Origin: Cenococcum geophilum 1.58
Taxonomy: Eukaryota; Ascomycota; Dothideomycetes; Gloniales; Gloniaceae
Length of the DNA stretch: 64,000 nt
Direction: 5' to 3'
Assembly: GCA_001692895.1 (NCBI GenBank)
Contig: KV748177.1
Coordinates: 3,944,130-4,008,129 of the forward strand
In this document: piece after piece, positions 49,480 to 61,225 of the stretch
How positions within the stretch are numbered: position 1 is the stretch's first letter
Layout of the letters: each line of letters opens with the position of its first letter
The notes under the pieces: generated by a model
Told to the model about the DNA's origin: nothing
What the model saw: only the letters and a program-made list of their open reading frames with translations
Database searches by the model: none
Made by a program: the position numbers and the translations under genes

Positions 49480-50706
49480 TTAGTGCTGCCTTATAGGCGT
49501 CCTACGCTCCATTTTGCTGCCGGTTGGGTAGATAATGCTCCTATAGGGGTAGGTACCCTAGACCTTTTCCGTTAAGCAACTATCCACCTACCTTCGCTTA
49601 CCCTACTTATCTTATTCTTCTTATAGGCGTTTCCCCGTAGCGAAGCTGTAATCTAATATAGCTGGGCTTATCTTACTATAGTGGCTTCTTAGTATACCTA
49701 GTAGGTCTTGCACGCCATCTTCTACTATACTCTATATTCTTTGCCGTAATTTACGTATCTAGCTCCTTTGTCTTTTAGGTAGTCCTTAGTATTATAAGTG
49801 TTGATATACTCTCCGCACCTTACCTACCTCCTATATACGCTCTAGGTATATCCCTACTATTAGCATCTAAAGCATCGTTTAACTTAGACTCCGTAGTAGT
49901 AGAGCCGGGCTTTATACTAGAGGCTATCTATAACTACTCCCTTATAGGCTAATGCTACCTATATCTCTTATATTAGTAGGCTAATTATTAGGATACCGCG
50001 CGTTTTAACCTTTTGGAACCCTAGTAACTCCCCTATATACATTATACATTCTTTATTAAGCTATACAACTCTAATTATAATAATTCCTAGGACTAGTTTT
50101 TTAGTAGCCTTCGTAATCCTCTAAATAAGCTATATATTTATAGCGCCTCGCCTACTTTCTACTTATGTATTAAGGGGTACCCCTATTACTTTAACTAGGT
50201 AGTCCTATTAGAGGATCTTATACTTAGGGGTATCTCCCTAGGTAATAACCTAATTCTTTATCTGCTGATTAGGGAGCGTAACTTTAATATCGCCGCTTTA
50301 TAGTACCCTTACCGCCACTGCCCTTAGTATATATACCTTAATTAATATAAGGATCTATTCTAGTTCCGCTCCTACTATCTCTAGTATTCTAACCCTAACT
50401 ATAGCCCTAATCGGTGCCACGCTAGGTATACGCTAAAAAGGCGCCGGTTAGGCGCTTATAGCGATATTTGCCTATAATAGCTTTATTGCCGGTACTATTA
50501 GTACTCCCTATACTTTTATAGCATCCTTAATACGCCTAAGCCTATCTTTTACCGCGTTTTAGTTCCTATTATATCTCGTCCAAAGTTCCCTAGCGATTTG
50601 TCCTACCTGTTAGGCTATACGCGCTACCCCTACGCGTGGGTATTCGTCTTCTTCCTTCCCTAAATCTTCCTTAATGTCTTTTAGGGTGTCTATAAGTTTC
50701 TGCCAT
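49480..50706 (-). pseudogene. LINE 1 ORF1 remnant with zinc knuckles
   Basis: The ORF1 frame can start at the ATG whose complement is at 50704-50706 (MAETYRHPK). Readable runs include LGKEEDEYPRVGVARIA and ILQSGDIKV-like blocks near 50280. Near 49900-49740 the minus strand gives RCFRC, then QSVC-like, CGEY...TKDCL and CVNYGKEHR, three CCHC knuckles as in Tad1 ORF1 proteins, which bind the element RNA. Stops are mostly TAG/TAA from Gln. It is followed closely by ORF2. Confidence 0.7.
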
Positions 50707-51156
50707 TTTTAGTTAATGTCCTTAAGTTAATGTGGTTGCGTCGCCCCCTAATAGGTTTGTTATGGTGTTGCGTTTTTCTATGTATTGGCCTACCTTTAAG
50801 TTTACAGCGACCTTCTTAGGTCGCGTAGGCTTTCCGGCTGTAATGCGTACATTAATTCTAGGGCATATTCTGCCGTAGATTTAATTAGAAGTGGTTATTT
50901 CTTTATTAAAAAGGTAGTAGGTGTATTTTACTGCTATAGCGGCTTTCTAATCCGTTTATTAAAGGCATTTATAGGTAAGTCCTATAATTATTATATTAAT
51001 AAGTTAGGCTTTTAATTAAGTTTGCTAAGTTAGTATATAATCTTAAAGTTAAATTATAAGAGGTATTTAGCTTAATAAATTTAGCATTATATTAATTGCT
51101 TTATAATTATAAAGTACTATAAGTTTTTATAGTCTGTTAATACACGTATTAGGAAT

Positions 51157-51322
51157 TATTGGTCACATAGGGTGACTCACCAATAACGACTACTCGAGTA
51201 GGTTATAGTGATGTTAGTTAATAAAGCTTATTTATTAGAATGAGGAAGGGCGAGGAGCTTAAGACTCCTCGCTACGCTAGTGCCGCGGCGTCACGTGACG
51301 ACCGCTTGCCTTATTCCCGACA
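51157..51322 (-). repeat. 3' LTR of Copia C
   Basis: 166 bp; plus strand TATTGGTCACATAGG to TATTCCCGACA. The first bases are a RIP form of TGTTGG. Confidence 0.9.
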
Positions 51323-51479
51323 CTAGTAACTCTTCTTTTATAGTTACCATCTATATATAAATACTGCTTAACTAGCGCAATAAATATAAATCCTCCTTAC
51401 TTACTATTACTATTATAATATAAGTCTTACTGTCCTAAAATTTGCCTCTTAGCACGTAGTACTCTCTTACTAAGGAGTT

Positions 51480-51672
51480 GTAGGTAGACGTTACGTTAGG
51501 GCCGCTAAGGCGCTAGTTATAAGCGAGCCAATAGCGATTTTTTATCCTAGGGATGGAAAATCCTAATTAGCTAGTTGGAGTTAGGGTCTACAGAACGTTA
51601 TACTCCCCCCTTTTAAAAAGTCTTAGTAAGAGAATCTAACTAATTAAACAACTTTAATAGCCGGTTAAAGTT
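51480..51672 (-). repeat. Hairpin-bearing 3' module, Copia C copy
   Basis: Plus strand: hairpin at 51536-51562 (decayed arms GATTTTTTATCC / GGATGGAAAATC) and inverted repeat at 51650-51672 (AACTTTAATAG / CCGGTTAAAGTT). TCTTAGTAAGAGAATCTAAC between them matches the F2 module. Confidence 0.75.
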
Positions 51673-51729
51673 CCTGGATATCTTAAGACCTTATATAACT
51701 AAGAAATTTCTAAGGACTCCCTTTTAACC

Positions 51730-54700
51730 TAACCTTTAACTTATATACGTAGAGTATTTGTATTAATAAACGTCTCTAGTGCCTTATTTAGGTTCGCCTT
51801 TATTATTATATCTACTAGGTTATCTTAGCCATTAATTTATTAAATCTTAAAGAGTTTTTAACGCTTATAGGATTACTAAAGTACCATAATATTAATTATA
51901 AGGCGCTTCTCCTTTATAGTACTAAGCTTAATTAAATACTTATAGAGGGAATATAAGTCGGTGCACATAATTATAGGGATAATAGGAAGTTTAAGTTAAT
52001 CTATAATTATCTTTAGGGTAATTCTAATTGCAATTGCTATATTAACTCTACTAACTATTCTATATATCTCTAATACTAAAACGCTTTAAGTAATACGCTT
52101 ACTCTTAGTTAAGCTCTAATAAATAAGGTTACCGTAGATTATAAAGTTATTCTCTCTAGTAGATTTATTCGCGATAATAATCTTATATCCTAACTAGGAG
52201 CTAAAATCTTTATTATTTATAAACGATCTATTAACAAATATAAAGAGCTTAGTAGTAGGAAGATTAATAGGTATATAGAGCAATCCCCAATTAAGATGGT
52301 TTATTTGCCAGGAAAGATGTTTATTTAAGGTAAGAACGTTATCCTTAGTTAGTTCCTAGTATTAGGCGGCAATAAAGAGATTAAATAAAGCCTTAGGTTA
52401 ACAGATAAAAGTAATATAAGCTCTGCGAGCGCGTTGCTCTATATATCCTTACTTTAGGGAATTAACGTTAATAACGTTAATCTTCTTACCTTAACCCTTC
52501 TAGCGTAAAGTAATAGAATCCTTATTTAGGGAGAAGATGCATTTATTAAAGAGTAATAGTGTTATTAAATTAAGATTTTCCTTTAGCTTTACCATAAGAT
52601 TTACCTTTATTAGCTCGTCTTCCTTAAGAGCTAAAAACTAGTCGTCTCCTAAGATAATTATATTATTAGTTTATATACTAATAATTCTGAATAAAGTTTC
52701 TATAGTTATAATAAGGAAGTAGGGGTTAAATATAGAAGTAGTTATTAAAAGCTTCTCTTTATAGTGCTTGCTATAGGTAGCCCACTAGTAAGTTCCTACC
52801 TCTGTAATTCTATATAATGGCTTAAGCATAACTATAATCGTATCTTTAGGATACTAGTGGCGAATTTGCTCCAGAAGGTATACTAATATTAAGCGCTAAA
52901 GGTACGTCTCTAATTAGGTGTAGGCTTAAGTAATATCTTATAAATAAACCGCCATTCTATTCTTTATTAAGGAGGGAGCTAGCGTAATAATAACTTACTA
53001 ACTAGCTTATTAAATTATAGGAGATTACATAAAAATTACCTCCTTGCTATTATTATTATAACCTTAGATAATAGGCCTTAATTTCTTAAATAGGGCGTTA
53101 GTAGCTTTGCCCTTAATCTCGTTAACTATTCTTAACTTAAAGATACGAACTCTATTAAACTTAGTAGGGTTATACTTTTTAAATTTAAAGACTCCTCTTA
53201 TAATAAGACTATCAATCTCCTACTTATTGGATACTTAGAAAGGAGCTCCTAGAGTTATAATATAACCTTCTTTTTAGAGCTATTTTACGAGTTTAAAGTC
53301 AGCCTTCCCCTTAGCTGTTATAAATGCCATTAATAGCTTAACTCTATTTTTAATAGCGGCAATAAATTGCTCTTTAAAATTAATAAGATATTAGTAATTT
53401 TATAATCCCTTTAGGCGACCTCTACCGCGTTATAGTTGCGGCGTATCTACTATAATTATATTAGGATTATGGTCGCCTTCTAGAGTACGTTAATTATAGT
53501 TCTCTTTTAGGGTATTTTCTATAGCATCCTATAAAGGCTTAGAACTATTATCTTTATAGTAAGGCTTAATAATAGTTAAATAGAATTAAGTGGGTTTGTA
53601 AGGCATCTAAATAGTATAAGTTTAACTATTAATTATAATAAGTTAATGTAGGCCTAACTACCCTCCCTTTTTACGCCATACGTGTACTTTAGACTAGAGT
53701 AGTAGATTAAGCGTAGTTAAGGTATTTGGGCCATTTCTTATTTCTAGTATATTGTTAACCTAGCGTATAGCGTAGAAATGTTATACCTCCTTTATTACCT
53801 TATAAATAGCCTTAGCTTATTATATAACGGAGGGAGATAATAGAGAATTATTAGTTATTTAAGGGTAGGCGCTAAAGATAAGTAATATAGGTATGAGTCC
53901 ATCTAGGCTAGCGGAATTATTAACGGCTTTAATAGCCATTTGTAAGGTAAGTTCTTTATTAACGTCCTCTAGTTCTAAAGAAATAATCTTATATACGCGG
54001 CGTAATGGCGCGTAATATTATTCTACTTTTCTAATACTATTATATGCCTTAATAGGGACTTCCTTAACCTTAATTGCTATTGCCTTTATCTATTATTAAA
54101 ACTCTATAAATAAGAAGTTCTTTCCTACATTATAGACGATTTAATTAGGGGGTCCTAGGTAGATATTAATCTAGTATAATTATAGGGTATCCTATGCATT
54201 TCTAGCTAATATATTCTTTAAGAAACGTGCGGCTTAGAAGAAGGTTAAAAAGTTAATAATTTGGAGTACTAGCTTGCCGCTAAGATATATAACGTTAACA
54301 ATAATATAGAAGTTAAAGTTATAGTTATTTTTAAAGGTGAACTTAAATCGGCCAGGGGACTTCTAGTTTATTTAGTAGTAATAGTAGTACTTTATAAGGT
54401 ACTTAATTGCCTTAACCTTAACTTTATAGCCTACTTACTAAAGAACCCTAAGTAATTAGTAAACGGAGGGGTGGCTAAAACAATAGTGTAGTTGACGTAA
54501 CTTTAACTTAGTTAAATGGCTTTAAGTAATACTCTTTTCTAGTTAATAAAGGAGTAACTAGGGGTAACCCCACTTGCGTATAACGGGTACTTAATTATCT
54601 CCCTAAACGAGTATATTCTTAAGGTTATTAAGCTTAATACTTAATTTATTTATATCTTTAATGCAAAATAAAAATAGGGTATTTATGGGAATAATATAGA

Positions 54701-54960
54701 AAGTAATATGCCCTAAGGGGGTTTGGACCCTAATTATGCTAAGAGAGATTATAGTACTATTACTAAAACGAATTGTATATTAGCCTGCCGTTAAATAGTC
54801 AACCTAAACAGAGCTATTAAGCTGCTAAAGGGCTCGAACTTAAGGTTCTCCTACTATAGATACTCCTGTAGCTTCAGTATCTAGTATAATACTATAGAAG
54901 ACATTCGCTAAGTATCTGTCATTAAAGGAGAACGTAGAACTCTCCCTTAGCTTATTAAAG
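51730..54960 (-). pseudogene. Copia C pol remnant (PR-INT-RT-RH)
   Basis: It aligns with copies A and B throughout, with integrase before reverse transcriptase in the sense direction. Interrupted many times. Confidence 0.8.
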
Positions 54961-55777
54961 ATATCTAACTTTATAATAGAATGGAGCGTAAATTAGTTAT
55001 TAGAATAGTAACGGTTTATATACTATTTACCTTACTATACTTAGTAAAGTATTGGTTAGGAGAGTAGTCCTTAATTTCTATATCTATAAGGAGCTGTTTG
55101 GCCTTATTAACCTTACCCTTAAGATCTTTTACGCCTTTATATTAAACTAGGAAGCTTTAGAAGTAGGCTATAGTAACTTTATAATTTCTAATATTTCTTA
55201 TACTTTAGCGAAACTTATTATATACCTTCTTTTGTTTATTAAAAGAATACCTAGTTAACTAGCAATTTAGTTTCTTATAAACATAGCACTTCTTCTAGTA
55301 ATTACTTTAAAATGAACCTTTATAAAGACCTCCACCTTTACCTTATAGTCGTTAATTATACCCTCTACCGTATTACCTACTACGGCTACTATATATTCGA
55401 TTAGTCTAGTTATAATTATATTAGTTAGGCGGGTCGATTGAAGTAGGTTAAAGTTAGGTAGTAAATTGCTATACTTCTTAAGAGCGTAGAGCGGTGCTAA
55501 TAGAAGATCTTAATTAAGCATATACTCCTTTATAAGTATTTATAGGATTAAAGAGAGTAAGGTTGTATTCTTTAACGCCTTAGTATACGCTAATAACTTA
55601 ATTATATAGGCTGAAATCCTCTTAATATAATTCGGATAAACTATACTAAATTGTCTAAAGTTAATTAAAGAGCTTTTAAAGATAATTAAGTTAAGGGACA
55701 CCTGGGTTTATAGCAATAATCCTTAGGAAGGTAGTTTCTCTCTATTCTAATATATACTACTACTTATTTTCTTCTGT

Positions 55778-57882
55778 ACCTTTTACCACACATGCAACCT
55801 TACCAAAAGGTAGCGCCGCACTTTAAAACTTACGCATACCCATCTTACCACCAAAAACAATCGATTTTCCAACTTTCAAGACCCAATTCCTACCGCTTAG
55901 CAAGCTATAGGTGGATTTAATTGTCGTTTTACCCCCTTTCCCCTAACAGAAAATTCTTCTTAGGGGTGGTCCTAGCTTGTAAGCGAGGCACGGACAGGAA
56001 CACNAAAACTACTACNANTACTACNACNACNAATACNAGGGGTCTAGTATTACTACTACCTTTAAACCTAATCTCCCCAGAAATCCTCTAGTAGGATTAG
56101 TAAGGAAAAAGGGTATAAGGATAGTAAAAACTAGAAAACTTCCCTACAAAATGCCAAGGCCGGCAGGCCTAAAAAGAAACCTCCTATAGAAATAAGTGAT
56201 GAGTCTATATCTACATCCACTTTTTCTGCCCCTTTTCCTTCCCCTGGCCTATTTGGGACAGGAGAAAAAAGAGGACATCCTTAGTCTTCTACTGAAAAGA
56301 AAACCAAAAACTGCAAAAAAGACAACAAAATGAGGACTTTCACGGCTGGTAATACATAGTATATCTTTCTCTCCCTTTCTCCAAGAACAACACCTACAAA
56401 AGGCTCTAGATAGCACTAACCCAGGGCCTATAAAGGGCTAGAAGAAGAAGAAGAAGAGAAGAAGAAGAAAAAAAAGGAACAAGTTAAACAGCTAGAGGAC
56501 TATACACGTAAGTGTCCTAGCAGGAGAAACACCCTTTATAAAAGGAAAAGAAGACAAACGATGTCCTAAAAGGACTAGTCGAAGAAGTAAGAGCTCTCCG
56601 TAAGGAGGTAGCCTCTACTAAAGAAACCTACGCAGAGAGGCTAAAGAAGGGCCCTCCCTACTTCGTCCTCTCTACCCTCACTCATTACCATCTCCTACTC
56701 CTTCTACTTCTACTAGAAGTAAGAAAAAGCAGCTATAAGAAAGAAAGCTAGTCCTAATTACAGACCAAAAGGACCAACCTTTAGATACTTTCTCTATACG
56801 AAACAAAGTCAATCAACTATTTGCATCAAACTGCAAGTAGAAAAACCTGTTTTAGCATCCATAGCTAGAACTAAAGGAAAACGAAAATATTCTCCTTACG
56901 ACACGGAAGAGTATAATGCGGATTTCCTAGTTAAATACAAAGAAATCTGGCATAACTGCCTTTACCTTTCAAAGAGAACAAAAACTAGATACCTTGGGTT
57001 CAAATTATAGCCCATGGGTTCCTACCTCACCGTTCTTTAGGAGAAGGAGGCTCTAAGCTTCTAAAAGAAAGAAATTGAGACCTTTAATCCTATAAGGATA
57101 CAAGGATCTTACCTAGATGGATCTTTATCTAGTGTAAAAGAACACGATCCACAGACCAGATTTGGCTCCTATAGTTTTTACTTATAGAAAACGAAGAAAA
57201 AAGACAGAAATCCTTAAGCAAAAAGAGATATCAATTGCAGGTACAGCTACTAAGGTAGTAAATACCTCGAAGTCTCTCCTACTACGCAGTTGTACGAGCT
57301 GCCAAAATTTGGCCATATTAGGAGACAGGTGCTCTACTAGGGCTGCAGATACTGTGGCGCTGCACATTTATCTAAAGACCATCCTGTTCTACCTGTATAA
57401 TAATAGGCAAGCCTTGCTAGCATACCACCCCTCTTTGCATTAATTGTAAAGAAAAACACTTTGCTAACAGTAAAGACTGCGAGACTCTTAAAGCTGCTAA
57501 ACTAGTACGCGAGGAAGATTCTATGGAAGAATAAAAACAGATAGGATTCTAGAAGGAGGCAACTCCTACTTAAGGCTCTTAAAAAGATATTAGAGAGCAA
57601 AAGGACAGAAATAAATTGCAAAAGGACAGGGTTAGGGGTTAGGATTTCTTATAGTTTTTTCTTACATTTTCTCATTCCTAGTAGTTGTAGTATCTTAGTA
57701 TTTTACTAGGAAACTATAAACTCTAATTTAAGGGGTTTTATAACTACTAGGACATAGCTACTAGTACATATTAAGCTGCCTAGAAAGGATTTATGTATAT
57801 AGAACTATAGCGCCATAGCCCAAGGCTGCATGCGCAGTATTGTACGTAGTATAATACAATGGATAAAAAAAAAAAAAAAAAA
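55778..57882 (+). mobile_element. ORF1-only Tad1-type LINE with poly(A), weakly RIP-mutated
   Basis: A 2105-bp plus-strand insert ends in 18 A residues and is flanked by an 11-bp target duplication. It has a 5' untranslated part (about 55778-56140, with ambiguous bases at 56004-56038), a gag-like ORF1, and about 350 bp of 3' untranslated sequence. There is no endonuclease or reverse transcriptase. Because both ends look original, it is best read as an internally deleted, non-autonomous LINE moved by the enzymes of a full element; an upstream-truncation product would lack ORF1 instead. It is richer in CpA and GC than its surroundings and so younger than, or less exposed to, RIP. Its last 150 bp recur at 41401-41556. 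Confidence 0.85.
56140..57533 (+). pseudogene. LINE 2 ORF1 remnant with three zinc knuckles
   Basis: A plus-strand frame from about 56143 (AKAGRPKKKPPIEISDES) runs through a Lys/Glu-rich coil (56440-56490) to the open piece 57162-57443. This holds CTSCQNLAILGDRC (about 57292-57335), a first knuckle with the conserved GH altered. The next two, CRYCGAAHLSKDH and CINCKEKHFANSKDC (about 57345-57480), are in another frame, so at least one indel lies between. It ends at GAAGAATAA near 57533. In-frame stops are few, mostly TAG from Gln codons. This is the typical three-knuckle C-terminus of Tad1 ORF1, an RNA-binding protein. Confidence 0.72.
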
Positions 57883-59159
57883 TTTTCTTCTGTTTTAAAG
57901 TGGCATCTTAATATATATATTATACGGTTAAAATTATATCCTTTTCCTGCTAAATAATTATAATAGAAGGTACTAGCTTAGCCCTTAAGCATAACGGAAT
58001 AGGCGTTGTGGTATTAATTAGACTCTATTCCTACCTTCTAGTAATAGTTATAAAAGATACGTAGTTTTAAATTGAGAACATCGTATAATTCCCTGCTAAA
58101 CTTCTTCTCCTAATCTAAGTAGAGCTTCGCAAGCTTTGTAAGTAATTTTAAACTACCTTTAATTTAAGATTAAGATAGAGGAGGTGGGAGTTGCATTATA
58201 GGCTATAGTGGGGACGTAGGTCTAGTTAGTAGAGTCCAAAGGTTATTAAATTGCGAAGTAATGAGATCCTATGCCTGCTCTCGTTGGGGTATAGTATCTA
58301 ACATTAAGGTTACGGGTTGAATTGGATATAGAGGAGTTAAAGGTAGAGGTAGGTTCGTCTCTAGAGGTATATTACTTAGGTTTTATTGTGAGTTGAGCTT
58401 CCTTATAGTATATAGTTGGTGCTTAATCTCTTATAGAGTCCATTTATGCTCTTCTTTTACGTTAATAACCTGCTCCTAAATATTATCTCTAATAGTACCC
58501 CTATCTATAGGTATAAATACTCTATACTCCTATAAGAAGTTACGGAAGTTTTATATAATATCCTTCTTTATAGGAGTTTATATTTCCTTTATCTATCTAA
58601 TAAAGTCCTCCCTTATACAGTACTATAGCATAGTATCGTTATATTCGCTGTCTTTGTAGTATGCTATACGGTATAATAAGAATCCGTTTAGGTCCTATTG
58701 CTTAGCGTTTATAAAGTCAATTATATTAGTGTTCTATATTTCCGGGTTACTATCCTTCTTATACTTCTTTAGATAGGTTAACGCCATAATAGCAGATGTG
58801 CGTAGGTGGATTTAGGTATTGATTATGGTCCTAAGATCTACGAAGGTATACGGAGGGTGTTAAGGTAGTTGTTTAACGCGTTTTGGACGTTAACTTAGGA
58901 CCCTAGGTTTAGTAACACTTCTAACCTAAAGTACTTAACCAAATCTTCGTAAACGCGGTTGTTCTGCGTAATAGACGCAACTTGGTATCTCCTAGTACTT
59001 AGTAACACTTCTATTACTAGTTTTCCTTAAGTCTAAAGTAGCACAGTATTGCCGGAATCCATTCCATATAAGCGCATATAGCACCCCTATATAAGACTAT
59101 CTCTTCTATTTAAAAACCTAGCTGCTCTATAGTTGACTATATATTTAACCATTAATTAG

Positions 59160-59325
59160 TATTAGTTACATAGGGTGACTTACCAATAACGACTACTTAA
59201 GTAGGTTATAGTGATGTTGGTTAATAAAGCTTATTTATTAAAATGAGGAAGGGCGAGGAGCTTAAAACTCCTCGCCACGCTAGTGCCGCGGCGTCACGTG
59301 ACGACCGCTTGCCTCATTCCCGATA
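59160..59325 (-). repeat. 5' LTR of Copia C
   Basis: 166 bp; plus strand TATTAGTTACATAGG to CATTCCCGATA. Confidence 0.9.
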
Positions 59326-60269
59326 GGAATAATAATCCTTTAAGTTTTAAACGCTATTATTTAAAGCATTTAATAATTATAAGCAGTTCCTTATTATATA
59401 TCTTATAGTTTAATTTAGTAGAGGTAAGTTTTTAGGAAAGAAAGGCTACTAGGCGTAGCTCGCTATTCTTATTATATTATAATAATACTCCTCCTAGTAT
59501 ATAATTAAACGAGTTTGTTTTAATGATATATTTAAGGTCTAGATTAAAGTAGGTAAGGATTAAAGTAGTTATAAAATAATATTTTAGGTCGTTAAAAGCT
59601 TATTTATATTTAGTAATCTATTTAAATCTTATATTCTTCCTTTTTAAGTTTACTAATAGCTAAATAATTTTTAAGAAGTAATTAATATATTAATAATAGA
59701 AATTTGCAAATTCTAGAAATCCTTAAATATCTTATATACTACTAGGACTTTCTTAGTTTATAATTATAGCGATTTTCTTAAAGTCTATTTTAATTCTATT
59801 ATAGGATATAATTAGGCCTAAGTATATAACTTCGGATACGTAGAACTTATATTTCTTAATATTATATTATAAGCCTACGTCTTATAGGCGTTTAAGGGCA
59901 ATTTAAATATACTTTTAATACTTAGTGTAACGGAACCTTGTAGTAAGTACTACGATAGGTTCTGTTAATGGGCTAGGTATATAGGTATTGCAAGTAGTTA
60001 ATAACATAATAATAACTAGTGGAGTAGTTGCCTAATAGATTAACTCTAATTATATTCTAAGAATTACTATAAGGAAGAAACTATCTAGGTAGGGACTGAG
60101 GTCCTTAAATATATAACTATACTCCTATAAAATCCTTCTTATATATAATATACATGTGCTCTATCTGCTCTATTATAGATTATATAAATTATATAGATTA
60201 TATAGATCACCTTATATAACTTATACTACTATTTCTTATTATATAGTTCTACTAGACCTATCCTAAACC

Positions 60270-61225
60270 GTGCTTATATTAATAATAGATTCAATTTACC
60301 GTCCGACCTGGTCCCCCTAATAGGTCCACACAGACTAATTCCTATAGGAAAAACCTCCTTATCTGAGAAAACCCCCATTTTTTTGGGTGTATAAAAAACC
60401 TCTAGGGGAAATATAAGAGGTAATACTTCCAGATAGCATCCGTACTACATTAATAAGAGGAAAAACACCGTCAGGTTACTGCTCTAAGACTCCGTAGGAG
60501 TGTCTAAAATGCCTATCTTACCCCGTCTGCTACTTAAACCATTTTTACTATATCTGTGTATTGCCTATATAAAGTCGTATGCCTATCCCTAGCTCCTTTT
60601 CTAAGTCTCCTGTAAATATCTCCTAATAATAACGCTTGCGCTCCACCTGGGCCTGCATGCTGAGGTCTCTTATTTATTCCTTTATTAAAAGGTTTCTATA
60701 ATAGGGTGTATATAACTTAGTATTGCTTTTGCCCTAGGGCCTAAACCTAGGCCCTTATACCTATTTATAAGGTGTAGGAGGATACTCTAGTATTTAGGGG
60801 GGACCAGTCCCTATAACTAGATACCTAGGTTACCAGGTAATGTTAAAATAGAGGGCGTCTGCTACGCTTAGGGCGCGGATTGTTTGCGTATATATATGGT
60901 TGCTATACGGTATATATAGTATTTGTAGGAGGAAGGGGGTACGCCGGAGGGATGATTGCTTATTAATTCGAATAACCGAATGTGTATAATAGACATGGTA
61001 GCTATGCTCAAACTTTTTACTGGGGCTTACCCCCCAGTGAAAAATTTTCACCCTACCACCACGTCGCTGCGCAGGCGCTGCGCAGCCGTATATACGTCTC
61101 TGCGTTTACTCTAGTAGTCTATTAACACAATCTAAATGGAATATTAATAGTAGCTGCTAGGTTCCTGGGCTCCACCGCGTGGAGGTACAGAGGCCGATTT
61201 TATTAAGCCCCTGTGCTTATATTAA
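60270..61225. repeat. Target-site duplication GTGCTTATATTAA around the unknown insert
   Basis: The 13-bp word is found at 60270-60282 and 61213-61225. Intact D-family LTRs (for example near 24330) carry it once. The length fits a non-LTR (LINE or SINE) mechanism. Confidence 0.9.
60283..61212. mobile_element. Unknown 930-bp insertion, weakly RIP-mutated
   Basis: This is a clean insertion into a D-family LTR. It lacks terminal repeats, and neither end has a poly(A) tail. It contains a perfect short hairpin (ACTGGGG ... CCCCAGT near 61018-61039), a palindrome GTGAAAATTTTCAC-like stretch beside it, and GC-rich repeats GCTGCGCAG near 61065-61087. A minus-strand open frame of 73 codons (60830-61051) has no recognised family and may be chance. 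Base composition is much less AT-rich than its host LTR, so it is young. It could be a SINE-like or 5'-truncated LINE copy of an unrepresented family. Confidence 0.7.

Larger units (their letters stand above)
45760..50948 (-). mobile_element. Tad1-type LINE, full length, RIP-mutated
   Basis: A 5189-bp non-LTR element on the minus strand between perfect 13-bp target duplications. The 3' tail, read on the minus strand, is a short A-rich repeat (AATAAATAGAATAAATAA) rather than poly(A). Two coding regions follow Tad1 order: ORF1 with zinc knuckles, and ORF2 with endonuclease, reverse transcriptase and a C-terminal part. Stops are nearly all TAG/TAA at Gln or Trp positions. It is less AT-rich than its neighbours and long runs remain readable, so it is probably a later arrival than F2. 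The tail differs from that of the LINE at 55778, so at least two LINE lineages are present. Confidence 0.85.
45747..50961 (-). repeat. Target-site duplication AATCCGTTTATTA around LINE 1
   Basis: The 13-bp word is found at 45747-45759 and at 50949-50961, on both sides of the LINE and inside chromovirus F2. The length and the tail next to the left copy fit target-primed reverse transcription. Confidence 0.88.
55767..57893 (+). repeat. Target-site duplication TTTTCTTCTGT around LINE 2
   Basis: The 11-bp word lies at 55767-55777 and 57883-57893, the second copy directly after the poly(A). Copy B at about 31555 shows the corresponding uninterrupted target. Confidence 0.9.
51157..59325 (-). mobile_element. 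Ty1/Copia LTR retrotransposon C, carrying a LINE insert
   Basis: A minus-strand fossil, 8169 bp long; after subtracting the LINE insertion at 55778-57882 its length is close to that of copies A and B. LTRs are 166 bp (51157-51322 and 59160-59325). Reading from the right: leader, gag about 58740-55200 (split by the LINE), protease about 54960-54600, integrase about 54560-53640, reverse transcriptase about 53300-52400, RNase H about 52290-51730, 3' module. The LTRs differ at about 11 of 166 positions, all transitions. Broken in dozens of places. Confidence 0.92.
51152..59330 (-). repeat. Target-site duplication GGAAT around Copia C
   Basis: GGAAT occurs at 51152-51156 and 59326-59330, directly outside the LTRs and within chromovirus F2. 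Confidence 0.92.

Noticed and set aside
57182-57367. Minus-strand open frame of 61 codons
   Set aside because: Antisense to the zinc-knuckle region of LINE 2 ORF1.
60941-60980. RNA polymerase III B-box-like word in the 930-bp insert
   Set aside because: On the minus strand GGTTATTCGAATTA only partly resembles a B box and no A box was found at the right distance, so a tRNA-derived SINE is not supported.
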